DNA from: Methylophaga sp.
Lineage (GTDB): Bacteria > Pseudomonadota > Gammaproteobacteria > Nitrosococcales > Methylophagaceae
DNA: 64,000 nucleotides
Assembly (NCBI RefSeq): GCF_030651745.1
Contig: NZ_JAUSCC010000025.1
Location: forward strand, 50,708-114,707
Direction: 5' to 3'
The position numbers and the translations under genes are program-made. Each line of letters begins with the position of its first letter. The first letter of the stretch is position 1. The notes below the pieces were generated by a model. That model worked only from the letters and a program-made list of their open reading frames with translations. It was not told the DNA's origin and searched no databases. Of the stretch, positions 33,966-42,732 are shown piece after piece.

Positions 33966-36572
33966 ATGAGTGATAAACAAGTAGTTGGTGTAGTAGCAAA
34001 AAACTCAATTGCTTATATCGAGGCTATTTTTGAAAGCTATGAAAATGATCTAACAGTTGTTTTATTGCGTGATGCAAACGATAAGCGAATTGAAATTACT
34101 GGTGTTTCCAAAGTCATTGAACCTGAAAATAAGACTGGGTGGTATAAAAAACACTATACCTTCCGTCATGATAGTTCATTGGCACAAATTGCATTTACTT
34201 CTGGGACAGAAGGTGAACCCAAAGGTGTGCTTTTAACTCACGAAGCTCTATCTGATGTAACGGATCGACTCAACGACATTATGGAAGTGGATAGTTCCAT
34301 AAGAGAATATGTCGGCATACCTGCAAATTTTTCATTTGGATTAGGTCGTTTCAGAGCTGTCTCTGCTGCAGGAGGGCAAGCATTTCTCCCGGATCATGGT
34401 TTTGATCCACTTGAAATTCGAGATATGTTGGAGGCAGATGAAATTAATGCTGTGTCTGCCGTACCGAGTTTATGGCGTGTCTTATTAAAAAATAAACAAA
34501 TTTTTGGACCTGAAGCACAAAAATTAAAATGGATTGAGATCGGTAGCCAATACATGAGCCGGTCAGAAAAAGAAGAGTTAAAAGCGTTATTTCCTAATGC
34601 CAAAATCGCTCAACATTATGGTCTGACGGAGGCTTCCCGTAGTAGTTTTTTGAGAATTGATCAAACTGAAGGTGAACACCTTGAGTCTGTTGGCAAAGCT
34701 TATGGTAAAACTGAATTTAAAATTTCAGATGCGGGTCGCATCTGTATTCGTGGCCCGCATGTGGCAACTAAATTACTAAAAAATGGCGAATACGTTAGCA
34801 ATGTTGATGAAGATGGGTGGTTTCATACCAGTGACTTAGGTCGTATTGATTCCGAGTTTCTTTATTATCTCGGCCGTGCAGATGATCTTATTAATTGTGG
34901 TGGTACAAAATTATCACCAGACGCATTAGAACGAGAAATACGGCAAGCTTTAGGTATTAAAGAAGGAGTTGCTATTGCTGCAGTTGATGACGAATTAACT
35001 GGTCATGCGGTTTTAGTTGGCTTTTTAAAAGACTCTTCACTTGATGAATCACTTTTAACAAAAGCAGCTTTAGATGCGGTTGCGTCGTTTGGTTTGAATA
35101 ATCGTCGTGCCATAAAGCTTTTTGCAATTGATGAATTTCCTGTTACATCAACCAATAAAGTAAAAAGAAAGGAATTAGCAGCTCTTTACCTTGAACATCT
35201 AGAGACAACTAAATCTCAACCTTTGAAACAAACGTCATCTGCATCAGAACAACCTTTGACTGAAGAAGAGAGCAGAATCGCTGCTATATGGTGTGATGTA
35301 CTTAAACTCGACAATATAGATGTCGATTCGAGCTTTTATGATCTTGGTGGAGATTCTCTTTCTGCAATAAGTGCTTTGATTGCTATGGAAAGCAAGGGAG
35401 TGCCAAGTAATATCTCAAAAGGCATGCTTCAAGGTATGACGATTCGTGAGATTGCAGCTAGGCTTGAGACGACTTCTTCACTATCAGAAGCTCATCAAAT
35501 ACGTTCACCTGTTATCCGCAATAGTATGACTATTAATATTGTCCGCGGGTTGATGGTATTAATTGTTATTTTTGCTCACTGGCATCAAGGATTTCTTGAA
35601 CGTATACCGGGCTTTAATGCAGAGGGCTTTACTGCCATGATGGGGCCTTTACTCGCTATGGGTACGCCTGGCTTCGTTCTGATTTATGGCGTTGGTGCTG
35701 GTTATTCTCTATTCCCGTTGATGGAACGAGATCCAAATCGTTTGAAAAGTATATTTTTCAAAACCTCGATTTTTCTGTTTATAGGGATATGTCTGCTTGC
35801 TGCTGTCCAATTTTGGCGAAAAATTGAAACCAGGATAGAAGGTGTAACGGTTACCGATTTTACAAATTCTTTTTTCTCGGTTTTAACATTCTATTTGCTT
35901 ATTTCAGCGACCTTATATTTTTGGTTCAAACTTATTAAGCTGTGCAAAAGTCCGATCGCATTATCCTTATTACTCGCCATTGTGTCCTATGGTTTACATG
36001 TATTTTTCTTTGATAAATTTGGAGTGTTACAGACAGAAGGGCTTTTTGAACTCATAAAGCTGCTTTTTACAGCAAAATATGCATATTTTTTGATGTTGTC
36101 TGGGGTTTTTATTGGGTTGGCTACTGGCATGTGGCTCAATCAAATGGTTAAAACACAAACTAACTTTTCAATACTGTTCATAGCAGGGCCAGCGCTTATT
36201 TTTACAAGCATTATAATTTGGTATTACAACGCAGGGATGGATGCATGGGATGTATGGCCAATTAGAGAAATTTATCTTTGGCGCTGGTTGGTTTATGCCG
36301 GTGTAATTATGTTAATGCTTGCTATCTTTGAACGCTTGTTAATCAATTATGATAAGAGTCCAAAGTTTTCTAGGCTTTTTTTGCAAATACTCTCAGTGAT
36401 TGGGATGCTAGCGTTTCCTCTCTTTGTTCTTCACGAAATGGTTATGCCAATGAAGGCTATTTTAGTAACTTATGGTCTTTCGGAAATTTGGGCTTTATTT
36501 TTACCAATGGCAATATTCTTTGTAATTAGTTATTTCATGCTCAGAAAATTGCATACCGTTAGTTTCCAATAA
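33966..36572 (+). CDS. Adenylation-carrier-membrane acyltransferase fusion
   Basis: 868 residues with three domains. Residues 1-425 are an ANL adenylation domain: IAFTSGTEGEPKGVLLTHEA, QHYGLTEASR, GWFHTSDLGRI, GRADDLINCGGTKLSP and the catalytic Lys of TSTNKVKRKE. Residues 435-500 are a carrier domain with FYDLGGDSLSAI, whose Ser takes phosphopantetheine. From 515 on there are about ten transmembrane helices of an acyltransferase-3 protein, starting NIVRGLMVLIVIFAHWHQ. The protein would activate an acid, load it on the carrier and pass it to a glycan across the membrane, much as DltA, DltC and DltB do as separate proteins. The substrate is unknown. It lies inside the glycosyltransferase operon. 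I know of no named family with this order. Confidence 0.88.
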   Translation: MSDKQVVGVVAKNSIAYIEAIFESYENDLTVVLLRDANDKRIEITGVSKVIEPENKTGWYKKHYTFRHDSSLAQIAFTSGTEGEPKGVLLTHEALSDVTDRLNDIMEVDSSIREYVGIPANFSFGLGRFRAVSAAGGQAFLPDHGFDPLEIRDMLEADEINAVSAVPSLWRVLLKNKQIFGPEAQKLKWIEIGSQYMSRSEKEELKALFPNAKIAQHYGLTEASRSSFLRIDQTEGEHLESVGKAYGKTEFKISDAGRICIRGPHVATKLLKNGEYVSNVDEDGWFHTSDLGRIDSEFLYYLGRADDLINCGGTKLSPDALEREIRQALGIKEGVAIAAVDDELTGHAVLVGFLKDSSLDESLLTKAALDAVASFGLNNRRAIKLFAIDEFPVTSTNKVKRKELAALYLEHLETTKSQPLKQTSSASEQPLTEEESRIAAIWCDVLKLDNIDVDSSFYDLGGDSLSAISALIAMESKGVPSNISKGMLQGMTIREIAARLETTSSLSEAHQIRSPVIRNSMTINIVRGLMVLIVIFAHWHQGFLERIPGFNAEGFTAMMGPLLAMGTPGFVLIYGVGAGYSLFPLMERDPNRLKSIFFKTSIFLFIGICLLAAVQFWRKIETRIEGVTVTDFTNSFFSVLTFYLLISATLYFWFKLIKLCKSPIALSLLLAIVSYGLHVFFFDKFGVLQTEGLFELIKLLFTAKYAYFLMLSGVFIGLATGMWLNQMVKTQTNFSILFIAGPALIFTSIIIWYYNAGMDAWDVWPIREIYLWRWLVYAGVIMLMLAIFERLLINYDKSPKFSRLFLQILSVIGMLAFPLFVLHEMVMPMKAILVTYGLSEIWALFLPMAIFFVISYFMLRKLHTVSFQ

Positions 36573-36585
36573 TTTTTAGGCTCTT

Positions 36586-37515
36586 ATGGATAATAAATAT
36601 CTTTTAGTTTCACCTTGTCGAAACGAAGCCGCTTACATGCGAATTACGCTTGATAGCGTGGTTAATCAAACAGTTCAGCCAGACTTATGGGTTATCGTGG
36701 ATGATGGCTCTACTGATGAAACGCCGGCAATTCTGGCTGAGTACGCTGAGCTATATCCATTTATAGAAATCATCACTCGTGAAAATCGTGGTCATCGCAG
36801 TGTGGGACCTGGAGTTATCGAAGCGTTTTACCATGGTTATGATCAAGTTGATGTTTCAAAATTCGATTATGTTTGTAAGTTTGATTTGGATCTTGATTTA
36901 CCAGCTAAATACTTTGAAATTTTGATCGAACGCATGCAGCAGAATCCACGCATTGGAACCTGTAGTGGTAAAGCTTATTTTCGTGATAAAAAATCTGGAG
37001 AGTTGATAAGCGAAAAATGTGGCGATGAAATGTCAGTGGGTATGACCAAGTTTTATCGACGTACTTGCTTTGAAGCGATTGGTGGATTTGTCCGTCAGGT
37101 TATGTGGGATGGAATTGATTGTCATAAGTGTCGCCAACTCGGTTGGATCGCCGTGAGTTGGGATGAGCCGGATTTACGATTTATACATTTGCGTCCAATG
37201 GGGTCAAGTCAACAGGGAATCTTCACTGGTCGTATGCGTCATGGATTTGGTCAATATTTTATGGGTACAGGTTTGACTTACATGACAGCATCTTCAGTGT
37301 TCAGGATGTTGCATCCACCATATTTTCTTGGTGGCGCGGCTATGTGGTGGGGCTATGTAAAAAGCATGCTGCAGCGCAAACCGCGTTTCGAAGATAAAGA
37401 ACTGGTAAGGTTTATTAACAAGTATCAATGGCAATGTTTACTAAAAGGTAAAGCCAAAGCTACGGAAGAGCTAAATGCCCAACAGGCAATAGTGTGGGAA
37501 CAGCAATATGCCTGA
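36586..37515 (+). CDS. Glycosyltransferase family 2, fourth
   Basis: 309 residues: LVSPCRNEAAYMRITLDSV, WVIVDDGSTDETPAIL, and the metal site KFDLDLDLP, followed by CSGKAYF and the Trp/His-rich DEPDLRFIHLRPMG. It is of the GT2 type but with an unusual DLDLD stretch in place of DADD. It overlaps the next gene by eight bases, keeping the tight operon packing. Confidence 0.85.
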   Translation: MDNKYLLVSPCRNEAAYMRITLDSVVNQTVQPDLWVIVDDGSTDETPAILAEYAELYPFIEIITRENRGHRSVGPGVIEAFYHGYDQVDVSKFDYVCKFDLDLDLPAKYFEILIERMQQNPRIGTCSGKAYFRDKKSGELISEKCGDEMSVGMTKFYRRTCFEAIGGFVRQVMWDGIDCHKCRQLGWIAVSWDEPDLRFIHLRPMGSSQQGIFTGRMRHGFGQYFMGTGLTYMTASSVFRMLHPPYFLGGAAMWWGYVKSMLQRKPRFEDKELVRFINKYQWQCLLKGKAKATEELNAQQAIVWEQQYA

Positions 37516-38755
37516 TAAGGCCCATGCTTCACTCAAAATTGCCTATTTAGCACCTGAGATTCCGGCGCTTTCTGCCACCTTTGTCTACAACGAGATTTTG
37601 GAGCTTGGCAAGCATGGTATAAAAGTAAAGCCATTTTCTGTTCATCGACCGTCACATATTGCTTCTGAATCATCGCTAGCAGAGTTAAAAAAAGACGTTT
37701 TCCATTTATACGAAACATCAAAAGGACAGGTCCTTGTAGACAGCCTTACCATGCTTGTCACTCATCCGATTGGTTACTTTAAATCTATTGGTAGACTATT
37801 GAGCGATATCTGGCGTCAAGGTGTGATTTCACGTTCTGCCTTAGGTCTTGCTTACCGTTTTTTTTATGCTGCTACTTTGGCTAAACAATTAAAACAAGCC
37901 AATATCCAACATTTACACGTGCACTTTGCCCATATTCCAACGGATATCGCTATGTATGCTTCACCGATGGCGGATATCAGTTTTAGTGTGCAGGCCCATG
38001 CAAATGATTTATTTGAAAGAGGCTGGTTGTTGAAACAAAAAGTCTCGCGCGCCGTTTTCTTTGCAACAATTTCTGAGTTTAATCAGCGGTTCTTGGAGAA
38101 TCTGCAGGCTGATTCCAACAAGATCAAAATTGTACGTTGTGGAGTGGATCAAAATTGGCAACCTCCAGCCAAAACAACCAACAAGAATGAGATTTTTACG
38201 ATTGGAACAGTTGGTAGACTGGTTGAAAAAAAAGGTATTGATACTTTAATCGATGCAACCGCAATGTTAATAAAACAAGGCCGCGAGGTAAGCTTAAAAA
38301 TTGCTGGTAGCGGCCCTTTAGAAAACTCTTTAAAACTACAATTAGATAACTTAGCATTACCCGAAAAATCGGTGGAGTTCGTTGGTGCATTGTCACATGA
38401 TCAGGTTGCCTCATTTATCACGGGATTAGATTTATTTGTATTGCCTTGCAGGGAAGATCTGCAGGGGGATATGGACGGTATTCCTGTCGTATTGATGGAA
38501 GCTATGCTATGTGGAGTTCCTGTAATTTCGACAGAACTATCCGGAATCCCGGAACTAGTGATCAATAACATCTCGGGCCTAACCGTAACGCCTGGTAATG
38601 CTGCTGAATTATCAATGGCAATCACAAAAATTATGGATTCCATTGAGCTACAACAGAATTTGGTGTCAGGAGGAAAACAGAGAGTCAATGATGAGTTTCT
38701 GTTGGATACAAACGTATCCAAACTTATCAGCTTCTTCAAAGTAGCTGTGAATTAA
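37508..38755 (+). CDS. Glycosyltransferase family 4, second
   Basis: 415 residues of GT-B type: N-terminal IAYLAPEIPALSATFVYNEI, the phrase HLHVHFAHIPTDIAMYAS, and C-terminal GTVGRLVEKKGIDTLI, LKIAGSGPL and GIPVVLMEAMLCGVPVISTELSGIPELV. Resembles colanic-acid WcaL-like and exosortase-locus group-1 transferases. Acts at the cytoplasmic face on the lipid-linked chain. Confidence 0.9.
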   Translation: MPDKAHASLKIAYLAPEIPALSATFVYNEILELGKHGIKVKPFSVHRPSHIASESSLAELKKDVFHLYETSKGQVLVDSLTMLVTHPIGYFKSIGRLLSDIWRQGVISRSALGLAYRFFYAATLAKQLKQANIQHLHVHFAHIPTDIAMYASPMADISFSVQAHANDLFERGWLLKQKVSRAVFFATISEFNQRFLENLQADSNKIKIVRCGVDQNWQPPAKTTNKNEIFTIGTVGRLVEKKGIDTLIDATAMLIKQGREVSLKIAGSGPLENSLKLQLDNLALPEKSVEFVGALSHDQVASFITGLDLFVLPCREDLQGDMDGIPVVLMEAMLCGVPVISTELSGIPELVINNISGLTVTPGNAAELSMAITKIMDSIELQQNLVSGGKQRVNDEFLLDTNVSKLISFFKVAVN

Positions 38756-38783
38756 TAATCATTTAACTTTCTGGAATGGCAAT

Positions 38784-40055
38784 ATGGAAGCTGAGTCTCA
38801 AGTTATAAGAGTTTTGATTGTAAGTGAGAATGCTACCGACCAGTTTGGTGGCGAGTCCATATTACCCTTACATTATTTTCGTTTTTTGAGACAGGCAAAT
38901 GTCTCGACTTGGTTAATTACACATGAGCGGGTAAAAGAGAGGCTCACAGAATTGTTAGGTGAAGATCTGCAATATGTGATTTTTATTCCTGAAACCCCTT
39001 TATTTAGTAAGCTGCATAGTTTGGGACTTCGTCTTTCACCAAGAGTCAGGGCCATTTCCACACAATTTCTGATGCAATGTTTAACACAATTTTATCAGCG
39101 AAAATTGACTAAAAAAGCGGTTAAAACTTATGGCATTAAAATAGTACATGAACCGGCCCCGGTTTCTCCAAAAAGACCCTCTGCATTATTTTTCGTGGAC
39201 TGCCCCGTGATTATTGGGCCTATGAATGGCGGGATGGATTTTCCTCCTGGCTTTAGCCATATGAAAACGATGAGTGAAAAAGTCCTTTATTTTCCACTAC
39301 GTTTGGTTTCTCACTTTGTGAATTTAGTCATTCCTGGAAAATTGTTTGCAAATGTATTGCTAGTTGCCAACCAGCGAACAAAAAAAGCCTTACCATTATT
39401 CAAGTTTGGCCGAGTTGAGGAGTTGGTTGAAAACGGTGTAGATCTTTCTTTATGGACTGCTCCTGGTGAATTTGTGAAACATTCTCAACAAGAGGTTCAT
39501 TTCGTATATGTAGGTCGATTAGTGGATTGGAAATGCGTAGATATCCTAATTGAGGCATTTAAACATTTACGAATTAATATCAACTGCAAATTATTTATTG
39601 TGGGTGGTGGGGATGAAAAAGAAAACTTGATTAGAGCAGCTGATTATTTAATAGATAATCAAGTTGTAGAATTTCTTGGTTGGCTAACGCATGAAGAAAT
39701 ACAAAAATTACTCGCTGAAATTGATGTATTAGTTCTCCCAAGTGTAAGAGAGTGTGGTGGAGCAGTGATACTTGAAGCTATGGCGATGAAAAAGCCAGTA
39801 ATTGCTGTAAATTGGGGGGGGCCGGCAGATTACGTCACTCAATCTACAGGTATATTGCTCAACCCCACAAATAGACAAAATCTTTTATTAGAGTTAATTG
39901 CCGCAATGGACAAAATGGCACAGGATAGTATGTTCAGAAAGCAATGCGGAGAATTAGGTTATCAACGGGTTCTAGAAATATTTAGTTGGCAAGCCAAAAT
40001 CAAAAATATTATTGAAATTTATCATCAGGTGATACTGGATAAACATGCAAAGTGA
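38784..40055 (+). CDS. Glycosyltransferase family 4, third
   Basis: 423 residues. The C-terminal half is plain GT4: VYVGRLVDWKCVDILIEAF, KLFIVGGGDEKENL, DVLVLPSVRECGGAVILEAMAMKKPVIAV. The N-terminal part begins VLIVSENATDQFGGESILPLHYFRFL, typical of transferases near the end of such loci. The end overlaps the next gene by 11 bases. Confidence 0.88.
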   Translation: MEAESQVIRVLIVSENATDQFGGESILPLHYFRFLRQANVSTWLITHERVKERLTELLGEDLQYVIFIPETPLFSKLHSLGLRLSPRVRAISTQFLMQCLTQFYQRKLTKKAVKTYGIKIVHEPAPVSPKRPSALFFVDCPVIIGPMNGGMDFPPGFSHMKTMSEKVLYFPLRLVSHFVNLVIPGKLFANVLLVANQRTKKALPLFKFGRVEELVENGVDLSLWTAPGEFVKHSQQEVHFVYVGRLVDWKCVDILIEAFKHLRININCKLFIVGGGDEKENLIRAADYLIDNQVVEFLGWLTHEEIQKLLAEIDVLVLPSVRECGGAVILEAMAMKKPVIAVNWGGPADYVTQSTGILLNPTNRQNLLLELIAAMDKMAQDSMFRKQCGELGYQRVLEIFSWQAKIKNIIEIYHQVILDKHAK

Positions 40056-41151
40056 AAAACAACTAGAACAATATTTACTTTTGGGTTTACCAATTCATGC
40101 TTTGTCAGTTGAAAAAGCTTCATTAGAAATATCTTCTGCTATTCAGAATCGTGCTAAATGTTTTCTCTCCACTCCAAACCTTAATTTCACCGTTATGGCC
40201 CAAGATGATCCTGTTTTTTTTAACTCGGTTATTCATAGTGATTTGGTGGTAGCGGATGGAATGCCATTAATTTGGATCGCCAAATTAATGGGACTGCCAA
40301 TACATGAACGTGTTGCCGGATCTGATTTGTTTGCCTTTTTATCGAATCAGCCGCGAGAACAAAAAATTCGTGTTTTTTTCTTTGGTGGTGAAACCGGTAT
40401 AGCTGAAAAAGCCTATCATGAATTGAATCGAACCAGTCCAGGTATGGAGAGTTGTGGGTTTTACGATCCTGGTTTTGTTTCAATTGACGACATGAGCACG
40501 GATTCAGTTATTGAGCATATCAATGCTTGTGAGCCGGACTTTATCTTGGTGGCGCTAGGTGCGAAGAAAGGTCAGCGCTGGATCATGCATAACAAGGATA
40601 AGTTAACAGCACCAGTGATCAGCCATTTAGGGGCCGTTATCAATTTTGTTGCTGGTAGCGTTCAACGTGCTCCCGATAAATGGCAGAAAATTGGTTTGGA
40701 ATGGTTATGGCGAATTAAACAGGAACCTAAGCTCTATAAACGATACTTAGGTGATGGCTTAAGATTTTTAAAGATGTTGTTAACTCAAACATTACCTCTA
40801 GCATTTTATTCCAAAAAGTTAGGTAACAAAACAGATACTAGTAATGGTCAGGTTTTAGCTGATACATTACCGCCGCAGGAAAAATTCATAGTTTCTCTTA
40901 AGGGCAGTATTTCCTCTGAGAAGATGAACGATTTAGAGAATGTACTTCAGTTAGCACTATCAAGTGACAAAGATGTCGTTATTGAAGGTGCGGAATTACA
41001 ATTTTTAGCAATGGATACGATTGCCAGATTATTGACCTTCCAAGGGCAGTTGCAACAAAAGCAGAAAGTAATGTTATTAAAAGATTTTCCTGGCGAAATG
41101 ATAACTTTGCTACGGATGAGTAGCGTTTTAAATAGATTCAAGTTAATCTGA
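40045..41151 (+). CDS. WecG/TagA/CpsF glycosyltransferase with C-terminal STAS-like domain
   Basis: 368 residues. The first 245 form a WecG/TagA (GT26) enzyme: FLSTPNLNFTVMAQDD, SDLVVADGMPLIW, VAGSDLF, FFFGGETGIAEKA, CEPDFILVALGAKKGQRW, HLGAVINFVAGSVQRAP and EWLWRIKQEP. After a linker, residues 275-368 read as a STAS fold: FIVSLKGSISSEKMNDLENV, DVVIEGAELQFLAMDTIARL and a last helix MITLLRMSSVLNRFKLI. At the usual phospho-Ser position (FIDSSG) the sequence is FLAMDT. The first part transfers ManNAc-type or related sugars; the role of the STAS part is unknown. Confidence 0.85.
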   Translation: MQSEKQLEQYLLLGLPIHALSVEKASLEISSAIQNRAKCFLSTPNLNFTVMAQDDPVFFNSVIHSDLVVADGMPLIWIAKLMGLPIHERVAGSDLFAFLSNQPREQKIRVFFFGGETGIAEKAYHELNRTSPGMESCGFYDPGFVSIDDMSTDSVIEHINACEPDFILVALGAKKGQRWIMHNKDKLTAPVISHLGAVINFVAGSVQRAPDKWQKIGLEWLWRIKQEPKLYKRYLGDGLRFLKMLLTQTLPLAFYSKKLGNKTDTSNGQVLADTLPPQEKFIVSLKGSISSEKMNDLENVLQLALSSDKDVVIEGAELQFLAMDTIARLLTFQGQLQQKQKVMLLKDFPGEMITLLRMSSVLNRFKLI

Positions 41152-41191
41152 CTTGATTGCGTGTTTGCAGGGTATTTGATGGGGGTCAAGG

Positions 41192-42718
41192 TTGTTAAAT
41201 ATTAAGATGGCAGGGATGTTTATCCTGGCGCTCACGCTTGCAATTGTTGCATATTGGGCTGGTTTAGCAGAAGCAGTTAATCGCTGGAGTAATCAAGAAG
41301 AATATAGCCATGGTTTCCTTATACCATTGGTTACCATCTTTATTCTCTGGGAAAAACGCCATTTAATTAATGCGACAAAAGGACCACCGATGTGGTCTGG
41401 CGTGCTCGTCAGCTTTATTGCGGTTGTAATCTTTATAGTTGGTGAAATCAGCGCACTTTACTTGCTTATTCAGTATTCTTTTGTATTGATGTTGCTTGGC
41501 TTATCAATGATTTATGTTGGCAAGGCCACAAAATATACGCTTGCTCCTATCCTTTTATTACTTTTCGCTATCCCATTACCTTATGTAGTTGAAGTTGTTC
41601 TGACCGCCAAACTCCAATTGTTTTCTTCCTGGTTGGGCGTTCAGGTTATTCGAATGTTCCAGATTCCGGTTTTTCTGGAAGGTAACATTATTGACCTGGG
41701 TGTTTATCAGCTGCAGGTGGTTGAAGCCTGTAGTGGTCTGCGGTATCTGTTTCCATTGATGAGCCTTGGTTTTATTGCTGCATATTTTTACCAGGCTGCT
41801 TTTTGGAAACGTGCAGTCGTATTTTTGATGACTATTCCAATCACGATTTTCATGAATAGCTTCCGTATTGGCGCTATTGGTGTGATGGTCGATAATTGGG
41901 GTATTTCGATGGCAGAAGGTTTTCTGCATGACTTTGAAGGCTGGATTATCTTCATGGCCTGTGCTGCCATGCTGTTTTTATTAGTTGTATTGCTGGAAAA
42001 AATTGCTCCAAGCCGTAAGTCGTTATCACAATTATTTGGCGTAGTAGATCATGCATCAGCCAACAATATGTTTAGAAGTTCCAGCAAACCCTATTCATAT
42101 GGTCCATTTGTTGTTTTCATATCCATTCTTTTGATTGCATTGATTTCAACCAAGTTTGTCGATAGTCGAGTTGAGGAAGTCCCTCCTCATGAAGATCTGA
42201 TAAGTTTCCCGTTGCAATTCCCTGATTGGATAGGCCAGCATGACAAGCTTGATGATAGGGTCGTCGATAAGTTGGGCATGACAGATTATCTGTTTGCTAA
42301 CTTTACCGGTATCGATCGTAATATTGTGAATGTCTATGTTGCGTATTATGAGTCCCAACGTAAAGGTGTCTCCCCACATTCACCCCGGGTATGTATTCCG
42401 GGCGGAGGCTGGGAAATAGCCGAATTCAATCGTACTGAAGTAGATGGCCAGCCAATTAATCGGGTAGTTATCAAAAATGGTGATCAAGAACAGTTGGTAT
42501 ATTACTGGTTTCAGGGGCGTGGCAGACAGATTGCCAATGAGTACACGAATAAGTGGTATCTATTTAAAGATGCATTATTGGAAAACAGAACTGATGGTGC
42601 TTTAGTTCGTTATGTGACTCCTGTTTTGCCTGGAGAAAGTCATCAAAATGCTGATGCTAGAATCCAGTCATTAATGCAGTATACGTCACCAGAATTAAAC
42701 CGCTATATCGCAGATTAG
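41192..42718 (+). CDS. xrtA: Exosortase A with C-terminal EpsI domain
   Basis: 508 residues starting at TTG 41192 after a G-rich site; ATG 41207 is less well placed. About eight helices make the exosortase domain. The catalytic residues are visible: Cys180 in VEACSGLR, Arg225 in MNSFRIG and His246 in GFLHDFEG. After about residue 300 comes a periplasmic EpsI domain (LQFPDWIGQ, VYVAYYESQRKGVSPHSPRVCIPGGGWEI, YYWFQGRGR). XrtA processes PEP-CTERM substrates in the inner membrane; the three at 8.9-11.1 kb are the obvious clients in this window. The fusion with EpsI is common for the XrtA group. Confidence 0.95.
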   Translation: MLNIKMAGMFILALTLAIVAYWAGLAEAVNRWSNQEEYSHGFLIPLVTIFILWEKRHLINATKGPPMWSGVLVSFIAVVIFIVGEISALYLLIQYSFVLMLLGLSMIYVGKATKYTLAPILLLLFAIPLPYVVEVVLTAKLQLFSSWLGVQVIRMFQIPVFLEGNIIDLGVYQLQVVEACSGLRYLFPLMSLGFIAAYFYQAAFWKRAVVFLMTIPITIFMNSFRIGAIGVMVDNWGISMAEGFLHDFEGWIIFMACAAMLFLLVVLLEKIAPSRKSLSQLFGVVDHASANNMFRSSSKPYSYGPFVVFISILLIALISTKFVDSRVEEVPPHEDLISFPLQFPDWIGQHDKLDDRVVDKLGMTDYLFANFTGIDRNIVNVYVAYYESQRKGVSPHSPRVCIPGGGWEIAEFNRTEVDGQPINRVVIKNGDQEQLVYYWFQGRGRQIANEYTNKWYLFKDALLENRTDGALVRYVTPVLPGESHQNADARIQSLMQYTSPELNRYIAD

Positions 42719-42732
42719 TCAGGAATATGGAT

